A DNA stretch of 64,000 nt from JAIPGX01 sp041650475 (GCA_041650475.1 JBAZLD010000002.1:51690-115689), one strand, 5' to 3'. Counted from the stretch's first letter, positions 1 to 9,482 are shown. A program made the numbers and translations. Notes: generated from the sequence alone by a model not told the origin.

Positions 1-720
1 CCTTGCTGGCAAAGGTGAAAGAGATTCTTTTCTTACTTTCTCAATAGGCATAATTCTAGGCCCTTTTTTAACAAACTCTGGTTCTTTTGCTGCTTCTTTT
101 ACATTTTTTTCAATAATATAAATAAATTGATCATCTGCAGGCATAGTAAGCATTTTATCTTTAAATTTTATGCTATCATGAACTGGAAATTGTGCAAAAT
201 AAGAGAATAAATATTGTGTTGGTTTTAATTTATTTTGAACTAAAACTTCATCACCGTCATAAACATCCGCAGAAGATTCTTCTTCATCACCTACCTTTGA
301 AAAAATCCATTGGGCATTTTCATCACTAGATTCGGATGAGATTAATTCTCTCCATCCTGATCCAAGTACTAAATTTTTTTGTGCAAGAAATTTAATAAAA
401 ACAGGTTCTTGAGTAATTAATAAATTTTGATCACTAGAAACATATTCGCTCGTAAAAACAGCTCCTGGGTAATCGCGCCAAGAATCAACATAAATTATTC
501 TATTAGTAATTGTATCCCTAGCTATATATTTATCCCATTTTTTATTTTTTAAAGAAAATTGATCACCAACACGGATTGGTACTCCTTTTGCAATCACTCT
601 TTCTGTTTTCTTTGGCTCCTTTTTCTTTGTTACTATCTTTTTTGCAAATAAAGCATCTCCATAAAATAAAAAAAATGCTAAAAGACATAAAATTGCTTTG
701 TAACCAAAATATTTCTTCAT
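1..720 (-). CDS. Exported protein of unknown function (C-terminus outside window)
   Basis: The minus-strand frame from the ATG at 718-720 stays open to base 1, giving 240 codons with no stop, so the C-terminus lies outside the window. Residues 1-26 form a signal peptide with a hydrophobic core ending in ALFA, followed by a lysine-rich stretch. The mature part is acidic and Ser/Glu-rich, without a domain I recognise. A purine-rich ribosome-binding site (AAGAAGGGAGAG) precedes the ATG at good spacing, which decides this start over an overlapping out-of-frame ORF at 563-784. It is probably periplasmic or secreted. Confidence 0.75.
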   Translation of the reverse strand, partial: MKKYFGYKAILCLLAFFLFYGDALFAKKIVTKKKEPKKTERVIAKGVPIRVGDQFSLKNKKWDKYIARDTITNRIIYVDSWRDYPGAVFTSEYVSSDQNLLITQEPVFIKFLAQKNLVLGSGWRELISSESSDENAQWIFSKVGDEEESSADVYDGDEVLVQNKLKPTQYLFSYFAQFPVHDSIKFKDKMLTMPADDQFIYIIEKNVKEAAKEPEFVKKGPRIMPIEKVRKESLSPLPAR

Positions 721-788
721 AAAACTCTCCCTTCTTATTAAAAAATAAATATTTAAAACACTTAATTAAGTGAGCATAATACATTTTT

Positions 789-1226
789 TTATAAAATTTC
801 TACTAATTCAATATCAAAAACTAAATCTTTGCCTGCTAATGGATGATTTGCATCTAAAGTAACAGTATTATCAGAAAGCTTTGTTATTGTAACTATAATA
901 GGCAAATTTTGCGCCCCATCCCGGGATTGAATTTCCAATTGATGACCAACTTCTAATGCTATATCTACAGGAATTTGTTTTCGCTCTACCTCAATAACCA
1001 TTTCTTGTTTATAATTTCCGTATGCCTCTTGAGCAAATATAATTATACTTTTTGTATCACCAGGCTCCATACCAATTACACCCTGCTCAAAACCTTTAAT
1101 TATCTTGCCTTCCCCCACTATAAATTCAAGTGGAGCATTGTTTTTTGAACTATCAAATATTGTGCCATCTGTTAATTTTCCAGTATAATGCACTTTAATT
1201 TTATCACCCATTTTTACTTTTGACAT
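789..1226 (-). CDS. slyD: FKBP-type peptidyl-prolyl cis-trans isomerase, SlyD-like
   Basis: This 145-residue protein catalyses cis-trans isomerisation of prolyl bonds and acts as a folding chaperone. The FKBP core is split: the N-terminal part has HYTGKL (13-18), FDSS (24-27) and GEGKIIKGFE. An insert-in-flap chaperone domain lies at about 70-125. The core closes with NHPLAGKDL near 127-135, the SlyD hallmark. The His/Cys-rich metal-binding tail of E. coli SlyD is absent, so the nickel role is not supported. No signal peptide is visible, so it is cytoplasmic. The start has the RBS AAAGGGAT. Confidence 0.93.
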   Translation of the reverse strand: MSKVKMGDKIKVHYTGKLTDGTIFDSSKNNAPLEFIVGEGKIIKGFEQGVIGMEPGDTKSIIIFAQEAYGNYKQEMVIEVERKQIPVDIALEVGHQLEIQSRDGAQNLPIIVTITKLSDNTVTLDANHPLAGKDLVFDIELVEIL

Positions 1227-1259
1227 TTATCCCTTTCATAAAAAATTGTTAAAAAATAT

Positions 1260-1353
1260 TGGTGGAGAGAGTGGGATTCGAACCCACGATTCCAGTTTTT
1301 CCCAGAATAACCGCTTTCGAGGCGGCCGCCTTCAACCACTCAGCCATCTCTCC
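1260..1353 (-). tRNA. tRNA-Ser (anticodon CGA)
   Basis: On the minus strand the acceptor GGAGAGA (1353-1347) pairs with TCTCTCC (1270-1264), and an encoded ACCA follows. The D arm has the class II form GCTGAGTGGTTGAAGGC. The anticodon loop CTCGAAA gives anticodon CGA, which reads UCG. A long variable arm and the T-loop GTTCGAATC are present, as expected for serine. It lies between slyD and glmU. It decodes one of the rarer serine codons of such an AT-rich genome. Confidence 0.95.
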
Positions 1354-1562
1354 ACACAATTAAAAAAATAAACAAAAAATGGATTCTTTTAAAGAATTTA
1401 ATCAAAAAACTTGAAAAAAAAATAAATTCTATTCAATAATAATTTGCTTTTGTATAATTTATGAGTTTAACTTAAAATCTTTATTATTAGCTAAATAATA
1501 ACATAAAGTATGTAAAATAAAAAATTTTAATAAGAAATTATGAGAGATAAAAGGAGGATTTC

Positions 1563-2990
1563 ATGACAAAAAACACTAAAGCAATAATTTTGGCAGCAGG
1601 TAAATCTACCCGATTTAACAGAGATAAATCTAAACTCTTACACACAATATGTGGTCAAGAAATGATTTTATATCCTATAAAATTATTACAAAGCCTAGAA
1701 ATCCCTGTAACTTTAGTTTTGGGGCATCAATCTGAAAGTATAAAAAAAACAATTTCAGAAAAAATGCCAGACTCATGGGAAAAAAGTATTACTCATGTCA
1801 TACAGCAGGAACAAAAGGGAACGGGACATGCAGTTATGTGCTCAAGTTCAAACTGGGATAAAAAAAATATTTTGATTTTATGTGCAGATACGCCTCTTTT
1901 AAGTGAAGATTTAATTTTAGAATTAATAGAAAAACACAAAAAAGAAAATGCAATTTTATCTTTTTTAACAACAAGAGTTATAAACCCTAAAGGTTACGGA
2001 AGAGTTATAAAAGAGAATAATAAAATAAAAATAGTAGAAGAAAAAAATTGCAATTCAGAAGAAGCTTTAATAGATACAATAAATTCAGGAATATATTTAA
2101 TTAATAAAGATTTTTTACAAAAAAGCATAAATCAGTTAGAAAAAAACTCTTTAACAGGAGAAATTTATTTTACAGACATAGTACAATTAGCTAGCGATCA
2201 AAACTTAAAGGTTCAAACAATCCCTGCACATTTTGATGAAGTTAGAGGGATAAATTCTTTACAAGAATTGTGGGCAGCAGAACAGATTAAAAGATCTGAA
2301 ATAATGAAAAAATTTATGCAAAATGGCGTTCAATTTGAACTTGCTCAAAGCACTCATCTTGATTTAGATATATCAATAGGAAGAAATTCTTTTATCGGTG
2401 CAGGTGCCATAATAATAAAAGGCTCAAAAATAGGCGAAAATTGCACAATAAATGCATTTTCTATTGTAGAAAATACAACAGTTGGCAATAATAGCACCAT
2501 ACGTTCACATTCAGTTATACAGGATAGCAAGATTGGAAATAATACTAGCGTTGGCCCATTTGCTCGATTAAGAGATAATGTTTTCATTGATGATAATGCT
2601 GTTATAGGAAATTTTGTTGAAGTAAAAAATAGCACAATTGGCCAAAATTCAAAAGCTAAACATCTTACCTATCTTGGAGATTGTCAGATAGGTAAATCTG
2701 TAAATATAGGCGGCGGTACAATTACATGTAATTATGATGGTCAAAAAAAACATAAAACCACTATAAAAGACAATAGTTTTATTGGAGGCAATAATACTTT
2801 GATTGCTCCTGTAACAATTGAAAAAAATTCTTATACTGCAGCAGGATCCACAATAAATAAAGATGTCCCAGAAAATTCTTTGGCCATTGCAAGAAGTAGG
2901 CAAGAAAATAAAGAAAAAAAAACTTCACAACAAGAAAAATTTAATTTTATTGGTGCAATAAAAGCTAAAGGCTCGCAAAAAACAACATAA
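1563..2990 (+). CDS. glmU: Bifunctional UDP-GlcNAc pyrophosphorylase / GlcN-1-P N-acetyltransferase
   Basis: GlmU makes UDP-N-acetylglucosamine, the precursor for peptidoglycan and lipid A. The N-terminal uridyltransferase domain starts with the nucleotide loop LAAGKSTRF (10-18) and has the metal-site motif CADTPLL near residue 108. From about residue 260 a left-handed beta-helix of hexapeptide repeats carries the acetyltransferase, with the catalytic histidine in KHLTYLGD (about 365) and the following GGGTITCNYDG loop. The length of 475 is normal. A strong AAAGGAGG site precedes the ATG. sbcD follows after a few bases, so the two are probably co-transcribed. Confidence 0.97.
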   Translation: MTKNTKAIILAAGKSTRFNRDKSKLLHTICGQEMILYPIKLLQSLEIPVTLVLGHQSESIKKTISEKMPDSWEKSITHVIQQEQKGTGHAVMCSSSNWDKKNILILCADTPLLSEDLILELIEKHKKENAILSFLTTRVINPKGYGRVIKENNKIKIVEEKNCNSEEALIDTINSGIYLINKDFLQKSINQLEKNSLTGEIYFTDIVQLASDQNLKVQTIPAHFDEVRGINSLQELWAAEQIKRSEIMKKFMQNGVQFELAQSTHLDLDISIGRNSFIGAGAIIIKGSKIGENCTINAFSIVENTTVGNNSTIRSHSVIQDSKIGNNTSVGPFARLRDNVFIDDNAVIGNFVEVKNSTIGQNSKAKHLTYLGDCQIGKSVNIGGGTITCNYDGQKKHKTTIKDNSFIGGNNTLIAPVTIEKNSYTAAGSTINKDVPENSLAIARSRQENKEKKTSQQEKFNFIGAIKAKGSQKTT

Positions 2991-2996
2991 TTAATT

Positions 2997-4250
2997 ATGA
3001 TTCAATTTTTTCATACCGCAGATATACATCTAGGCGTAGAAAATTATGGCAAAACAGATGCAAAAACTGGAATGCATTCTCGTCTTTCTGATTTTGCTAA
3101 TAGCTTGGAAGAATGTATAAATTTAGCAATTAAAAAAAATATAGATTTCTTTTTGTTCTGTGGGGATGCATATAAAACAGCCTGGCCAACCCCCACTCAG
3201 CAAAAAATTTTAATTGAGCTATTTTTAAAATTACAAAAAAATAATATTCCAATTGTTATAATCATAGGAAATCATGATCACCCATTGAGTTTTGGAAAAG
3301 CAAATTCTCTTGATATTTTTGGATGTTTGCCTCTGCCGGAATTTCACGTTATAACAAAACCACAAATTTTAAAATTAAAAACCAAAAATGGTTTGATTCA
3401 GATAGTTGGCATACCATGGCCCACTCGCAACAATATTATTTCAACAAAATATTTTAATTTAAAAAATAATGATGAAATAACCCAATATCTTTCTCAAGCC
3501 ATTGGAGATATTATAAAAAATTTTGCATCACAATTAGACGAAAATATCCCTGCAATATTAGCAGGACATTTGACGGTAAGTTCAGGAATATTTTCGGGCT
3601 CAGAAAAATGCGCAGTCTTTGGCAATGATCCTGTTTTTTTACCATCACAACTTGCAATCAAACCATTTGATTATGTTGCACTTGGACATTTACATAGACA
3701 CCAAAATTTAAACTCAAAAGGCTATCCAGCGGTCGTTTATTCAGGCTCTATTGAACGAGTAGATTTTGGAGAAAGAAATGAAAGCAAAGGCTTTTGCCAT
3801 GTCAAAATTGATGAGACAAAATCAAAACGATGCTCTTTTGATTTTATAAAATTAAATACAAGAAAAATGCTTCAAATAGAAGTAGAACTTGCTGGTGAGC
3901 AAGATCAAACTGAACAAATTTTAAAAGAACTAGAAAAACATGATATTCAGGATGCAATAATAAAAATTATTTATCACATACCAGAAAATAAAAAAGATAA
4001 AGTTGATTTACAAAAAATTCAGTTTGCTTGCAGCAAAGCGCACTTTATTGCCGGATTAATACCAATAAAAAAAATTACAACTTTAAGAGAAAAAAGAATA
4101 AGTCTAAAAATAGACATGGATTTTACAACGATTCTTGATAAATTTCTTGATACAAAAAATTTATCAAAGGATCAAAAAGAAAATTTATTTAAAAAAGCAC
4201 AATATATTTATGATCAAGCTAAACAAGAAACCGACCCGCCGTCGCTCTAG
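2997..4250 (+). CDS. sbcD: SbcD/Mre11-like DNA repair exonuclease subunit
   Basis: This calcineurin-fold nuclease would normally work with the SbcC ATPase in processing DNA ends and hairpins. The metal motifs appear in order: D9-x-H11, FCGDAY (about 53-58), GNHDHP (about 92-97), GHLTVS (about 190) and GHLHRH (about 229). A capping domain follows. No sbcC gene is in the window. The last residues (DPPSL) and the TAG stop are encoded by a GC-rich palindromic element at 4233-4272, unlike the AT-rich body, so the original C-terminus was probably altered by repeat insertion. Confidence 0.85.
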   Translation: MIQFFHTADIHLGVENYGKTDAKTGMHSRLSDFANSLEECINLAIKKNIDFFLFCGDAYKTAWPTPTQQKILIELFLKLQKNNIPIVIIIGNHDHPLSFGKANSLDIFGCLPLPEFHVITKPQILKLKTKNGLIQIVGIPWPTRNNIISTKYFNLKNNDEITQYLSQAIGDIIKNFASQLDENIPAILAGHLTVSSGIFSGSEKCAVFGNDPVFLPSQLAIKPFDYVALGHLHRHQNLNSKGYPAVVYSGSIERVDFGERNESKGFCHVKIDETKSKRCSFDFIKLNTRKMLQIEVELAGEQDQTEQILKELEKHDIQDAIIKIIYHIPENKKDKVDLQKIQFACSKAHFIAGLIPIKKITTLREKRISLKIDMDFTTILDKFLDTKNLSKDQKENLFKKAQYIYDQAKQETDPPSL

Positions 4251-4272
4251 CTAGCTATGGCGTGGCAAGGGC
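4233..4272. repeat. GC-rich palindromic element at the sbcD 3' end
   Basis: This is a short GC-rich block (CGCCGTCGCTCTAGC, then GGCGTGGC) in AT-rich surroundings, with the arms CGCC and GGCG enclosing a TAGCTAGCTA core. It encodes the end of the SbcD reading frame. A related string, AGCCGTCGCTCTTGC, occurs at 9376-9390, so the element is dispersed. It resembles the palindromic elements that intrude into genes in Rickettsia and other intracellular bacteria; that comparison is from general knowledge. Confidence 0.6.
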
Positions 4273-4298
4273 AATAAACAAGTTAGATAGGAATTTTA

Positions 4299-5663
4299 AT
4301 GTTCAAATTAAAACTAACTAATACTTTAGACAGAAAAAAAGAAATCTTTAAACCTATACATAATAATCAAGTAAAATTATATGCTTGTGGCATTACGCCA
4401 TATGATTACTCACATTTGGGTCACGCAAGAATTTATATAAATTTTGATATTTTAGTAAGATTATTAAAATTTTTGGACTACAAAACTATTTTTGTGCGCA
4501 ATATTACAGATATAGACGATAAGCTCATAAACAAAGCAGAAAAAGAGTTGGGTGATATTAATAAATACAAAGAGATTACACAAAAATTTACTGCTTTTTA
4601 TCATGAAGATATGCAAACCCTAAATTGTCTAAAACCAGATTTTGAACCCAAAGCAACAGAATATATTAGTCAAATGATAGAATTCATAAAAAAATTAATA
4701 GCAAGCAAACATGCATATGTATTAGATCACGATGTCTATTTTGATGTTATGTCTTTTAAAGATTACGGAAAACTTTCGGGCAAAAATTTAGAAGATTTAT
4801 TAGCTGGCGCAAGAGTAGATGTAAACGAAAAGAAAAAAAACGTAGCAGATTTTGCACTCTGGAAAGGTAACAACCAAAATTTATTTTGGCAATCACCATG
4901 GGGTTATGGACGCCCGGGCTGGCACATCGAATGTTCTGTTATGGCAAAAGAAATTTTAGGTGAATCAATAGATATTCATGGAGGAGGAGAAGATTTAATT
5001 TTTCCTCATCATGAAAATGAGATTGCTCAATCAGAAAGTTTACATAAAAAAACTTTTGCAAAATATTGGTTTCATAGTGCTTTTTTGAATATAAACAAAG
5101 AAAAAATGTCAAAATCTCTTGGCAATTTTTTTACTATAAGGCATGTTTTAGAAAAAGTTGATCCCATGTCTTTGCGATTTTATTTCTTACAACACCATTA
5201 TAAATCCCCAATAGAATTTAATTTTGATGATTTAATGGCAACTCAAAAAGCATATGAAAAACTCGTAAATGCTTTAGAAATAGATAACAAAATACAAGAT
5301 TTAAAAGAGCTAGATTTTAATAAAATATCAAAAAATAACTTTATTTTTGATATCACTAAAGAAATTATAGACAGTTTATGCGACGATTTAAACACCACCA
5401 AAGCTTTTGGCATAATTTTTAAAAATTTAGAAAAAATAAAAGAATCACAAGAATTAATTTTAATAACAAGATATATATTAAAAAATATTTTAGGCTTAAC
5501 TTTAGATAAAATAGAGACAGAAAAAATAAAAATGACACCTGAAATAGAACAATTAATCAAGCAAAGAGAACAGGCTCGACTTGAGAAAAATTGGGCACTT
5601 TCGGATAAACTTCGCGATGAATTAAAATCTTTGGGTTATATTGTTCAGGATAAAAAAGTTTGA
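4299..5663 (+). CDS. cysS: Cysteine-tRNA ligase
   Basis: This class I aminoacyl-tRNA synthetase charges tRNA-Cys. C30, a cysteine near 211 (ECSVMA) and the HHENE motif near 236 form the zinc site. The HIGH equivalent is HLGH (39-42) and the KMSKS loop is at about 268-272. The helical anticodon-binding region is short and the protein is 454 residues, typical of compact genomes. The TGA stop is followed directly by the hairpin at 5665-5699, which separates it from the convergent thioredoxin gene. Confidence 0.97.
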   Translation: MFKLKLTNTLDRKKEIFKPIHNNQVKLYACGITPYDYSHLGHARIYINFDILVRLLKFLDYKTIFVRNITDIDDKLINKAEKELGDINKYKEITQKFTAFYHEDMQTLNCLKPDFEPKATEYISQMIEFIKKLIASKHAYVLDHDVYFDVMSFKDYGKLSGKNLEDLLAGARVDVNEKKKNVADFALWKGNNQNLFWQSPWGYGRPGWHIECSVMAKEILGESIDIHGGGEDLIFPHHENEIAQSESLHKKTFAKYWFHSAFLNINKEKMSKSLGNFFTIRHVLEKVDPMSLRFYFLQHHYKSPIEFNFDDLMATQKAYEKLVNALEIDNKIQDLKELDFNKISKNNFIFDITKEIIDSLCDDLNTTKAFGIIFKNLEKIKESQELILITRYILKNILGLTLDKIETEKIKMTPEIEQLIKQREQARLEKNWALSDKLRDELKSLGYIVQDKKV

Positions 5664-5664
5664 C

Positions 5665-5699
5665 ATGATTAGCGCACGGCAATGCCGTGCGCTAATCAT
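5665..5699. terminator. Bidirectional terminator hairpin, repeat-like core
   Basis: A near-perfect inverted repeat with arms ATGATTAGCGCACGGC and GCCGTGCGCTAATCAT surrounds the three-base loop AAT, flanked by T-rich sequence. It sits between the convergent cysS and thioredoxin genes, where it can stop transcription from both sides. The core GGCAATGCC is the same as in the dispersed hairpins near the RAYT genes (18617-18631), so it may be a domesticated member of that repeat family. Confidence 0.75.
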
Positions 5700-5703
5700 T
5701 TAT

Positions 5704-6021
5704 TTATTTCAGTTTCTCTTCAATTTTATTTTTCAAACTAGCCTTATTCATATAGCCAGTTTCTCGTGCAACAACTTGTCCGTTTTTAATAAAAATAAAA
5801 GTTGGAATAGAAGAAACCTGGTATTTGATAGCCAAATCTCTTTGATCGTCAATGTTTATTTTTGCAAATTTATATGCAATCATCTCTTTTGAAAGTTCTT
5901 CAAAAACAGGAGCCATTTGTTGGCATGGCCCACACCATGTTGCAAATATATCAAGAACTACAGGTTTATCTGATTTATTAATTTCTTTTTCAAAATTTTC
6001 TGCAACTATTTCTATGACCAT
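5704..6021 (-). CDS. trxA: Thioredoxin
   Basis: This 105-residue thioredoxin is a cytoplasmic disulfide reductase. The active site is WCGPC at 29-33 and the cis-proline loop is SSIPTF near residue 72. No signal peptide is visible. It could reduce ribonucleotide reductase or peroxiredoxins; no thioredoxin reductase gene is in the window. The RBS is GGGAGT upstream of the ATG. It is a single-gene unit convergent with cysS. Confidence 0.95.
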   Translation of the reverse strand: MVIEIVAENFEKEINKSDKPVVLDIFATWCGPCQQMAPVFEELSKEMIAYKFAKINIDDQRDLAIKYQVSSIPTFIFIKNGQVVARETGYMNKASLKNKIEEKLK

Positions 6022-6115
6022 TTTAACTCCCTAAAAAATCTAAATTAATAATTTTATTTATAAAAAAATTATACACTAATAAAAATTATACATAAAAGTT
6101 TGTTTGAAACAAATT

Positions 6116-8236
6116 TTATCTCACAGTTCTAATATAATCACAAAATTCAATTTTAACAGAAGCTGGTAGCGGCGACCATTCAAGCCCACCATCTTGCTTT
6201 TCAGCCAATCTGTGAAATTTATTAAACCAAATGCCATTATTTCTGCTCAATATATTTTCTACCAAATTAAAACTTGGCTTGTTTACAATTTTAGATAACA
6301 TTAAAACGCTAGAGTGATTTATAAAAATATTATTTCTATTTAACCAATTTTTATAAATTTTAAATTCTGAATTAAATGTCAAAAGATGTATTGGTCTATC
6401 TTGCGAACTCAACCCCTTATAAAAGCCTTTATAAAAACCATCAGTAGACAAGTTTAATGCATAGCAACAAATAAAACAGTCTGGTATTAAAGACATAATA
6501 TTTTCTTTTAACATACGTCCAATATTTTCTGCTTTTTCTTGTAAAAAATTATAATGCTCAACTAAATTTTCTGGCCATTCTGGTGTGATTGCTGGTTCAA
6601 AACCCATAGTAGAAAAAAATGCTCCAGGATCTCCCGGTTTTCTATAATACATTTCTAAATCCAGAACAACACCGGAAATGGGAACTTCATTAGAATTTTC
6701 AGGATTATTCCAAAGATCTAAAAAATTACGCAAAGATTCAATTATTTCTTTATGCCAAAAATCTTGTTCATCAAATGGAGAAGGCACACTGGAGTATTTA
6801 TGACCATAAATATCCTGCGCACAACTAGTAGGCATTCTATCGCCTCTGTAATTATTAGCAATTTCAAAACCTACCAAAATTTTAGGAATTTGTTGTCCTC
6901 TTGCAAGAGCAGTATCATGTAACTGTTTTGTAAAATTACGAATTCTTATCCATAATTGATCTCTTTTTTCCTGAAATCCATCAATTGCTCTAGGACTATA
7001 ATAAATATTTGGATTAAAATCCACCCACAAAGCATCTACAGCTGATCTTAAAACATAGTCAATAAAAGAATTTCTTTGATTTTGTCTTTCAATTTTTTGT
7101 TTATCAGTTTCACTAGTAATATCGTTAAAAAATCCTATCTCAGTCCAGCCAATTTTTCTTAAATTATTAGAACCTATTTCTTCTTCACTAAATTTTTCAC
7201 CATAATTTTTTACAATTTCGGGAAGTTCTGGTTTTGAATTTGAAAAAATAAAATCGAAAAGTTTTTTTAAGTTTTGATTTTTATCTGGATTTAATAAAAC
7301 ACTGAGTTCCCACAACATTTCTTGTAGTGCATCTAACATGCTTTTTCTTAAATCAAAATTCATAGGACAAACTCTAAAATTTTCGGCAATTCCTGAAAAA
7401 GTTAAAATAGAAGAATCTGTTACCAAAATAGAATTTGATTTTACTGGGTTAAACCAATAAATACCATACGGAAAGGTGTTTTTAATAGATAATTCATATG
7501 CATCTTTTTTTATCGGCAATGCAAATCTAGAATTTGCCAAATTATCTAAAATTCTTTGTATAGAAACACCTGGCATTAATTGTCTTGGATTATGAGCAGG
7601 CATAAGGGTTGTAGCATAATTATAACTTCTAGCAATTAGCGGCAAATTTAAAAAATTATTTATATTCATAAATAATAATTTTAGATCTTCCTGCAAATTT
7701 TTTTTAAGCTCTTGGTTCTCCAGACCATTTATATCAAAATTTTTTATTACAAAAGTCTCTTGACTGCCAATAGTAGTTTTTTGCAAACCAACACTTCCTG
7801 AAAAAAATCCCATTAATTTATCTACTCTTAGGCCTGGGGCAAAAGCCAAACAAGTTAATTTATTTCTTTTTTTACCAAAATTTTCAATCAAATCTAAAAA
7901 TCGATTTGTTATGATAGACTTTTTTGTATCATCTCTTGACTCAATCCATTCTATAAAATTTCTAAAAAATTCCGGACTTATAACAAAAATCGCTGCATGA
8001 TACTGATCTAAATTTAAATCTTGTAAATTTTCTACGCCCATAAAATCTGTAATTGCTTTATAATCAACGTTAAATCCAACAGATTGAGCAAGATCAATAA
8101 ACGGTCGATATTTATATTTTTCTACATTAGATAAAGTTGCACTATCAAATATTGCCAAGTTTAATTGAGAATAAATATTCGAAAAAAAAAGATTAATCGT
8201 GAAATAAAAAATCACGATTTTTTTTAAAAACTTCAT
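6116..8236 (-). CDS. Large exported protein of unknown function
   Basis: I choose the ATG at 8236 (706 aa) because a strong G-rich RBS (GGGGGGAG) sits just upstream; a longer frame starting at 8260 lacks this support. A signal peptide covers about the first 23 residues (a basic start, then a Phe/Ile-rich core ending in IYSQ). The mature protein is globular, mixed alpha/beta, with no repeats. A segment around nt 6655-6690 reads GVVLDLEMYY, like the strand-end acidic residues of TIM-barrel glycoside hydrolases. That is only a hint and no family can be named. It is probably periplasmic or secreted. Confidence 0.8.
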   Translation of the reverse strand: MKFLKKIVIFYFTINLFFSNIYSQLNLAIFDSATLSNVEKYKYRPFIDLAQSVGFNVDYKAITDFMGVENLQDLNLDQYHAAIFVISPEFFRNFIEWIESRDDTKKSIITNRFLDLIENFGKKRNKLTCLAFAPGLRVDKLMGFFSGSVGLQKTTIGSQETFVIKNFDINGLENQELKKNLQEDLKLLFMNINNFLNLPLIARSYNYATTLMPAHNPRQLMPGVSIQRILDNLANSRFALPIKKDAYELSIKNTFPYGIYWFNPVKSNSILVTDSSILTFSGIAENFRVCPMNFDLRKSMLDALQEMLWELSVLLNPDKNQNLKKLFDFIFSNSKPELPEIVKNYGEKFSEEEIGSNNLRKIGWTEIGFFNDITSETDKQKIERQNQRNSFIDYVLRSAVDALWVDFNPNIYYSPRAIDGFQEKRDQLWIRIRNFTKQLHDTALARGQQIPKILVGFEIANNYRGDRMPTSCAQDIYGHKYSSVPSPFDEQDFWHKEIIESLRNFLDLWNNPENSNEVPISGVVLDLEMYYRKPGDPGAFFSTMGFEPAITPEWPENLVEHYNFLQEKAENIGRMLKENIMSLIPDCFICCYALNLSTDGFYKGFYKGLSSQDRPIHLLTFNSEFKIYKNWLNRNNIFINHSSVLMLSKIVNKPSFNLVENILSRNNGIWFNKFHRLAEKQDGGLEWSPLPASVKIEFCDYIRTVR

Positions 8237-8516
8237 AAAACTCCCCCCCCTGAAAATCAAAACCCAATCCCCTATAATAATTTTATTATTACACTTTTAA
8301 TCTAATTAAACTAAATACAAATAGTCAACTAGTGTAAAAAATATATTATTATGTAATTAGAAATCGAAAAGAGAGAAATTGCATGAACAGAAAGTTAAAA
8401 ATTGATTTGATTATGAATAAAAAATTTAATTACCGGCTGCTCTTGGCTGCCGGCTACCATAAAATCACCCCATAAAGGGACAAACTCTATAATTGTTTCA
8501 ATTAATAAACTAAATA
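8237..8516. other. Non-coding AT-rich spacer with repeat fragments
   Basis: No gene is visible. From 8433 to 8453 there is a hairpin with arms ACCGGC and GCCGGCT, resembling the dispersed GCCGGC hairpins. Bases 8465-8481 carry the motif ATCACCCCATAAAGGG, which recurs as ATCACCCTTATAAAGGG at 19323-19339. The segment therefore looks like repeat debris upstream of the 706-aa exported protein gene. Confidence 0.5.
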
Positions 8517-8549
8517 CGCGGGGCACCATTTCATTCGCCCAGCGCTAAC
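8517..8549 (+). repeat. Family A palindromic repeat, copy A1
   Basis: This copy begins CGCGGGGCACC and ends CGCCCAGCGCTAAC, matching the copies at 18489-18520 and 32141-32173 except in the central spacer (ATTTCATT here). It lies outside any gene and directly next to a family D unit, so members of different families nest together here. Confidence 0.8.
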
Positions 8550-8600
8550 TCATGATGGACAGGTTTGACTTTAATCTAGTTAAATAATTTTTTTAATAAA

Positions 8601-8668
8601 ATTCATGTTGGCTGCGCCCTGCGTGCAGCCCAAAAGTGTGTTAGCACCTCAGGGTAACCTAGGTGTTC
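8601..8668 (+). repeat. Family D palindromic repeat, copy D1 (abuts RAYT gene)
   Basis: The copy starts ATTCATGTTGGCTGCGCC. It contains two hairpins: GGCTGC/GCAGCC (8610-8630) and AGCACCT/AGGTGTT (8643-8667). The second hairpin overlaps the end of the RAYT reading frame, whose stop codon lies inside it. Copies D2 (9241-9310) and D3 (9483-9551) share the first 40 or so bases almost exactly. Confidence 0.85.
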
Positions 8669-9102
8669 TTCTTAGAATATTTATTATATCGAAGCACGAT
8701 ATAGTTTAATTCTTCATCAAAATCAACGCTCTCATGATGCTTTTCTTGATTTAATATATATTTTTCTATTCTTGGCACACAAAAAGAATCAACAGTAAAA
8801 GAACTATAACCTCTTTGCCACTCAAAATTTTGAATAAAATTATCTCTAATAAATTTCGAAGAATTTACTTTTAAAATTCGAGCAATATTTGATAAAAAAA
8901 TTTCATGATTATTTAATTCTATTAATATATGCACATGGTTAGAAATACCCCCAATACAAAGAAGCGATAAATTTTTTCTTGCAGCAATTCCACAAATATA
9001 TGCATGGACTTTTTTTCGAATATTTTTATTAATATATGGTTTTTTATCTTTTGTTGACCAAACCATGTGAAAAAATGATTTATTATACGCATGTGTTGAC
9101 AT
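8659..9102 (-). CDS. REP-associated tyrosine transposase (Y1/IS200-like HUH), RAYT 1
   Basis: This 147-residue protein is a Y1 HUH single-strand transposase. The metal-binding HUH motif is H56-V-H58 in NHVHILIEL, and the catalytic tyrosine is Y115 in the KYILNQEKHH segment typical of the family. I use the ATG at 9102 because GGGGGAT precedes it; an upstream in-frame start at 9129 falls within a repeat. The gene is surrounded by family D/E palindromes, and its last codons and TAG stop lie in copy D1. No second ORF (tnpB) is present. It probably mobilises the repeats around it. It appears intact. Confidence 0.92.
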   Translation of the reverse strand: MSTHAYNKSFFHMVWSTKDKKPYINKNIRKKVHAYICGIAARKNLSLLCIGGISNHVHILIELNNHEIFLSNIARILKVNSSKFIRDNFIQNFEWQRGYSSFTVDSFCVPRIEKYILNQEKHHESVDFDEELNYIVLRYNKYSKKNT

Positions 9103-9240
9103 ACTTATCCCCCTAATTTGCCCTAGCACATGCTAGGGCCTAACTCACTCTTTACTGCACGAAAACGCGCAGTAAATTTGACTTTAACATATTAAATAAA
9201 ATTAACAAATTTAAACTAGAATAAATAACAATAAATATAA

Positions 9241-9310
9241 CGTTCATGTTGGCTGCGCCTTGTGTGCAGCCTAAAAGTGTGTTAGCACCTAGTGTCTACT
9301 AGGTGCTAAT
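9241..9310 (+). repeat. Family D palindromic repeat, copy D2
   Basis: The first hairpin is GGCTGC/GCAGCC with a CTTGTGT loop region. The second is a perfect ten-pair stem, AGCACCTAGT/ACTAGGTGCT at 9284-9307, around the loop GTCT. It follows an E hairpin at 9152-9173, which makes a composite E-D unit. Confidence 0.85.
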
Positions 9311-9482
9311 AGAATTCAAGCTCTACCAAAATAATAAACAATCATTAAATCAAATTTAAAACCTAGCACAAGCCCAGCCGTCGCTCTTGCAAAACAGGCT
9401 AGATTCTAATTCTCTCTTGGTTACACGAAACGCGCAATCAATTTGGACTCTCTAATCTACTTTAAATAATTCTTTTAATAAA

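Noticed and set aside
563..784. ORF of 73 codons upstream of slyD on the minus strand
   Set aside because: It overlaps the signal peptide region of the exported protein at 1-720 in another frame; the latter has a proper RBS and a signal peptide.
1411..1458. Promoter for glmU (TTGAAA at 1411 and TATAAT at 1453)
   Set aside because: Spacing of 36 bases is far from the 16-18 needed; the -10 alone is not distinctive in AT-rich DNA.
2354..2903. Antisense ORFs inside glmU
   Set aside because: They lie opposite a conserved gene in frames forced by hexapeptide repeats; there is no RBS and no recognisable product.
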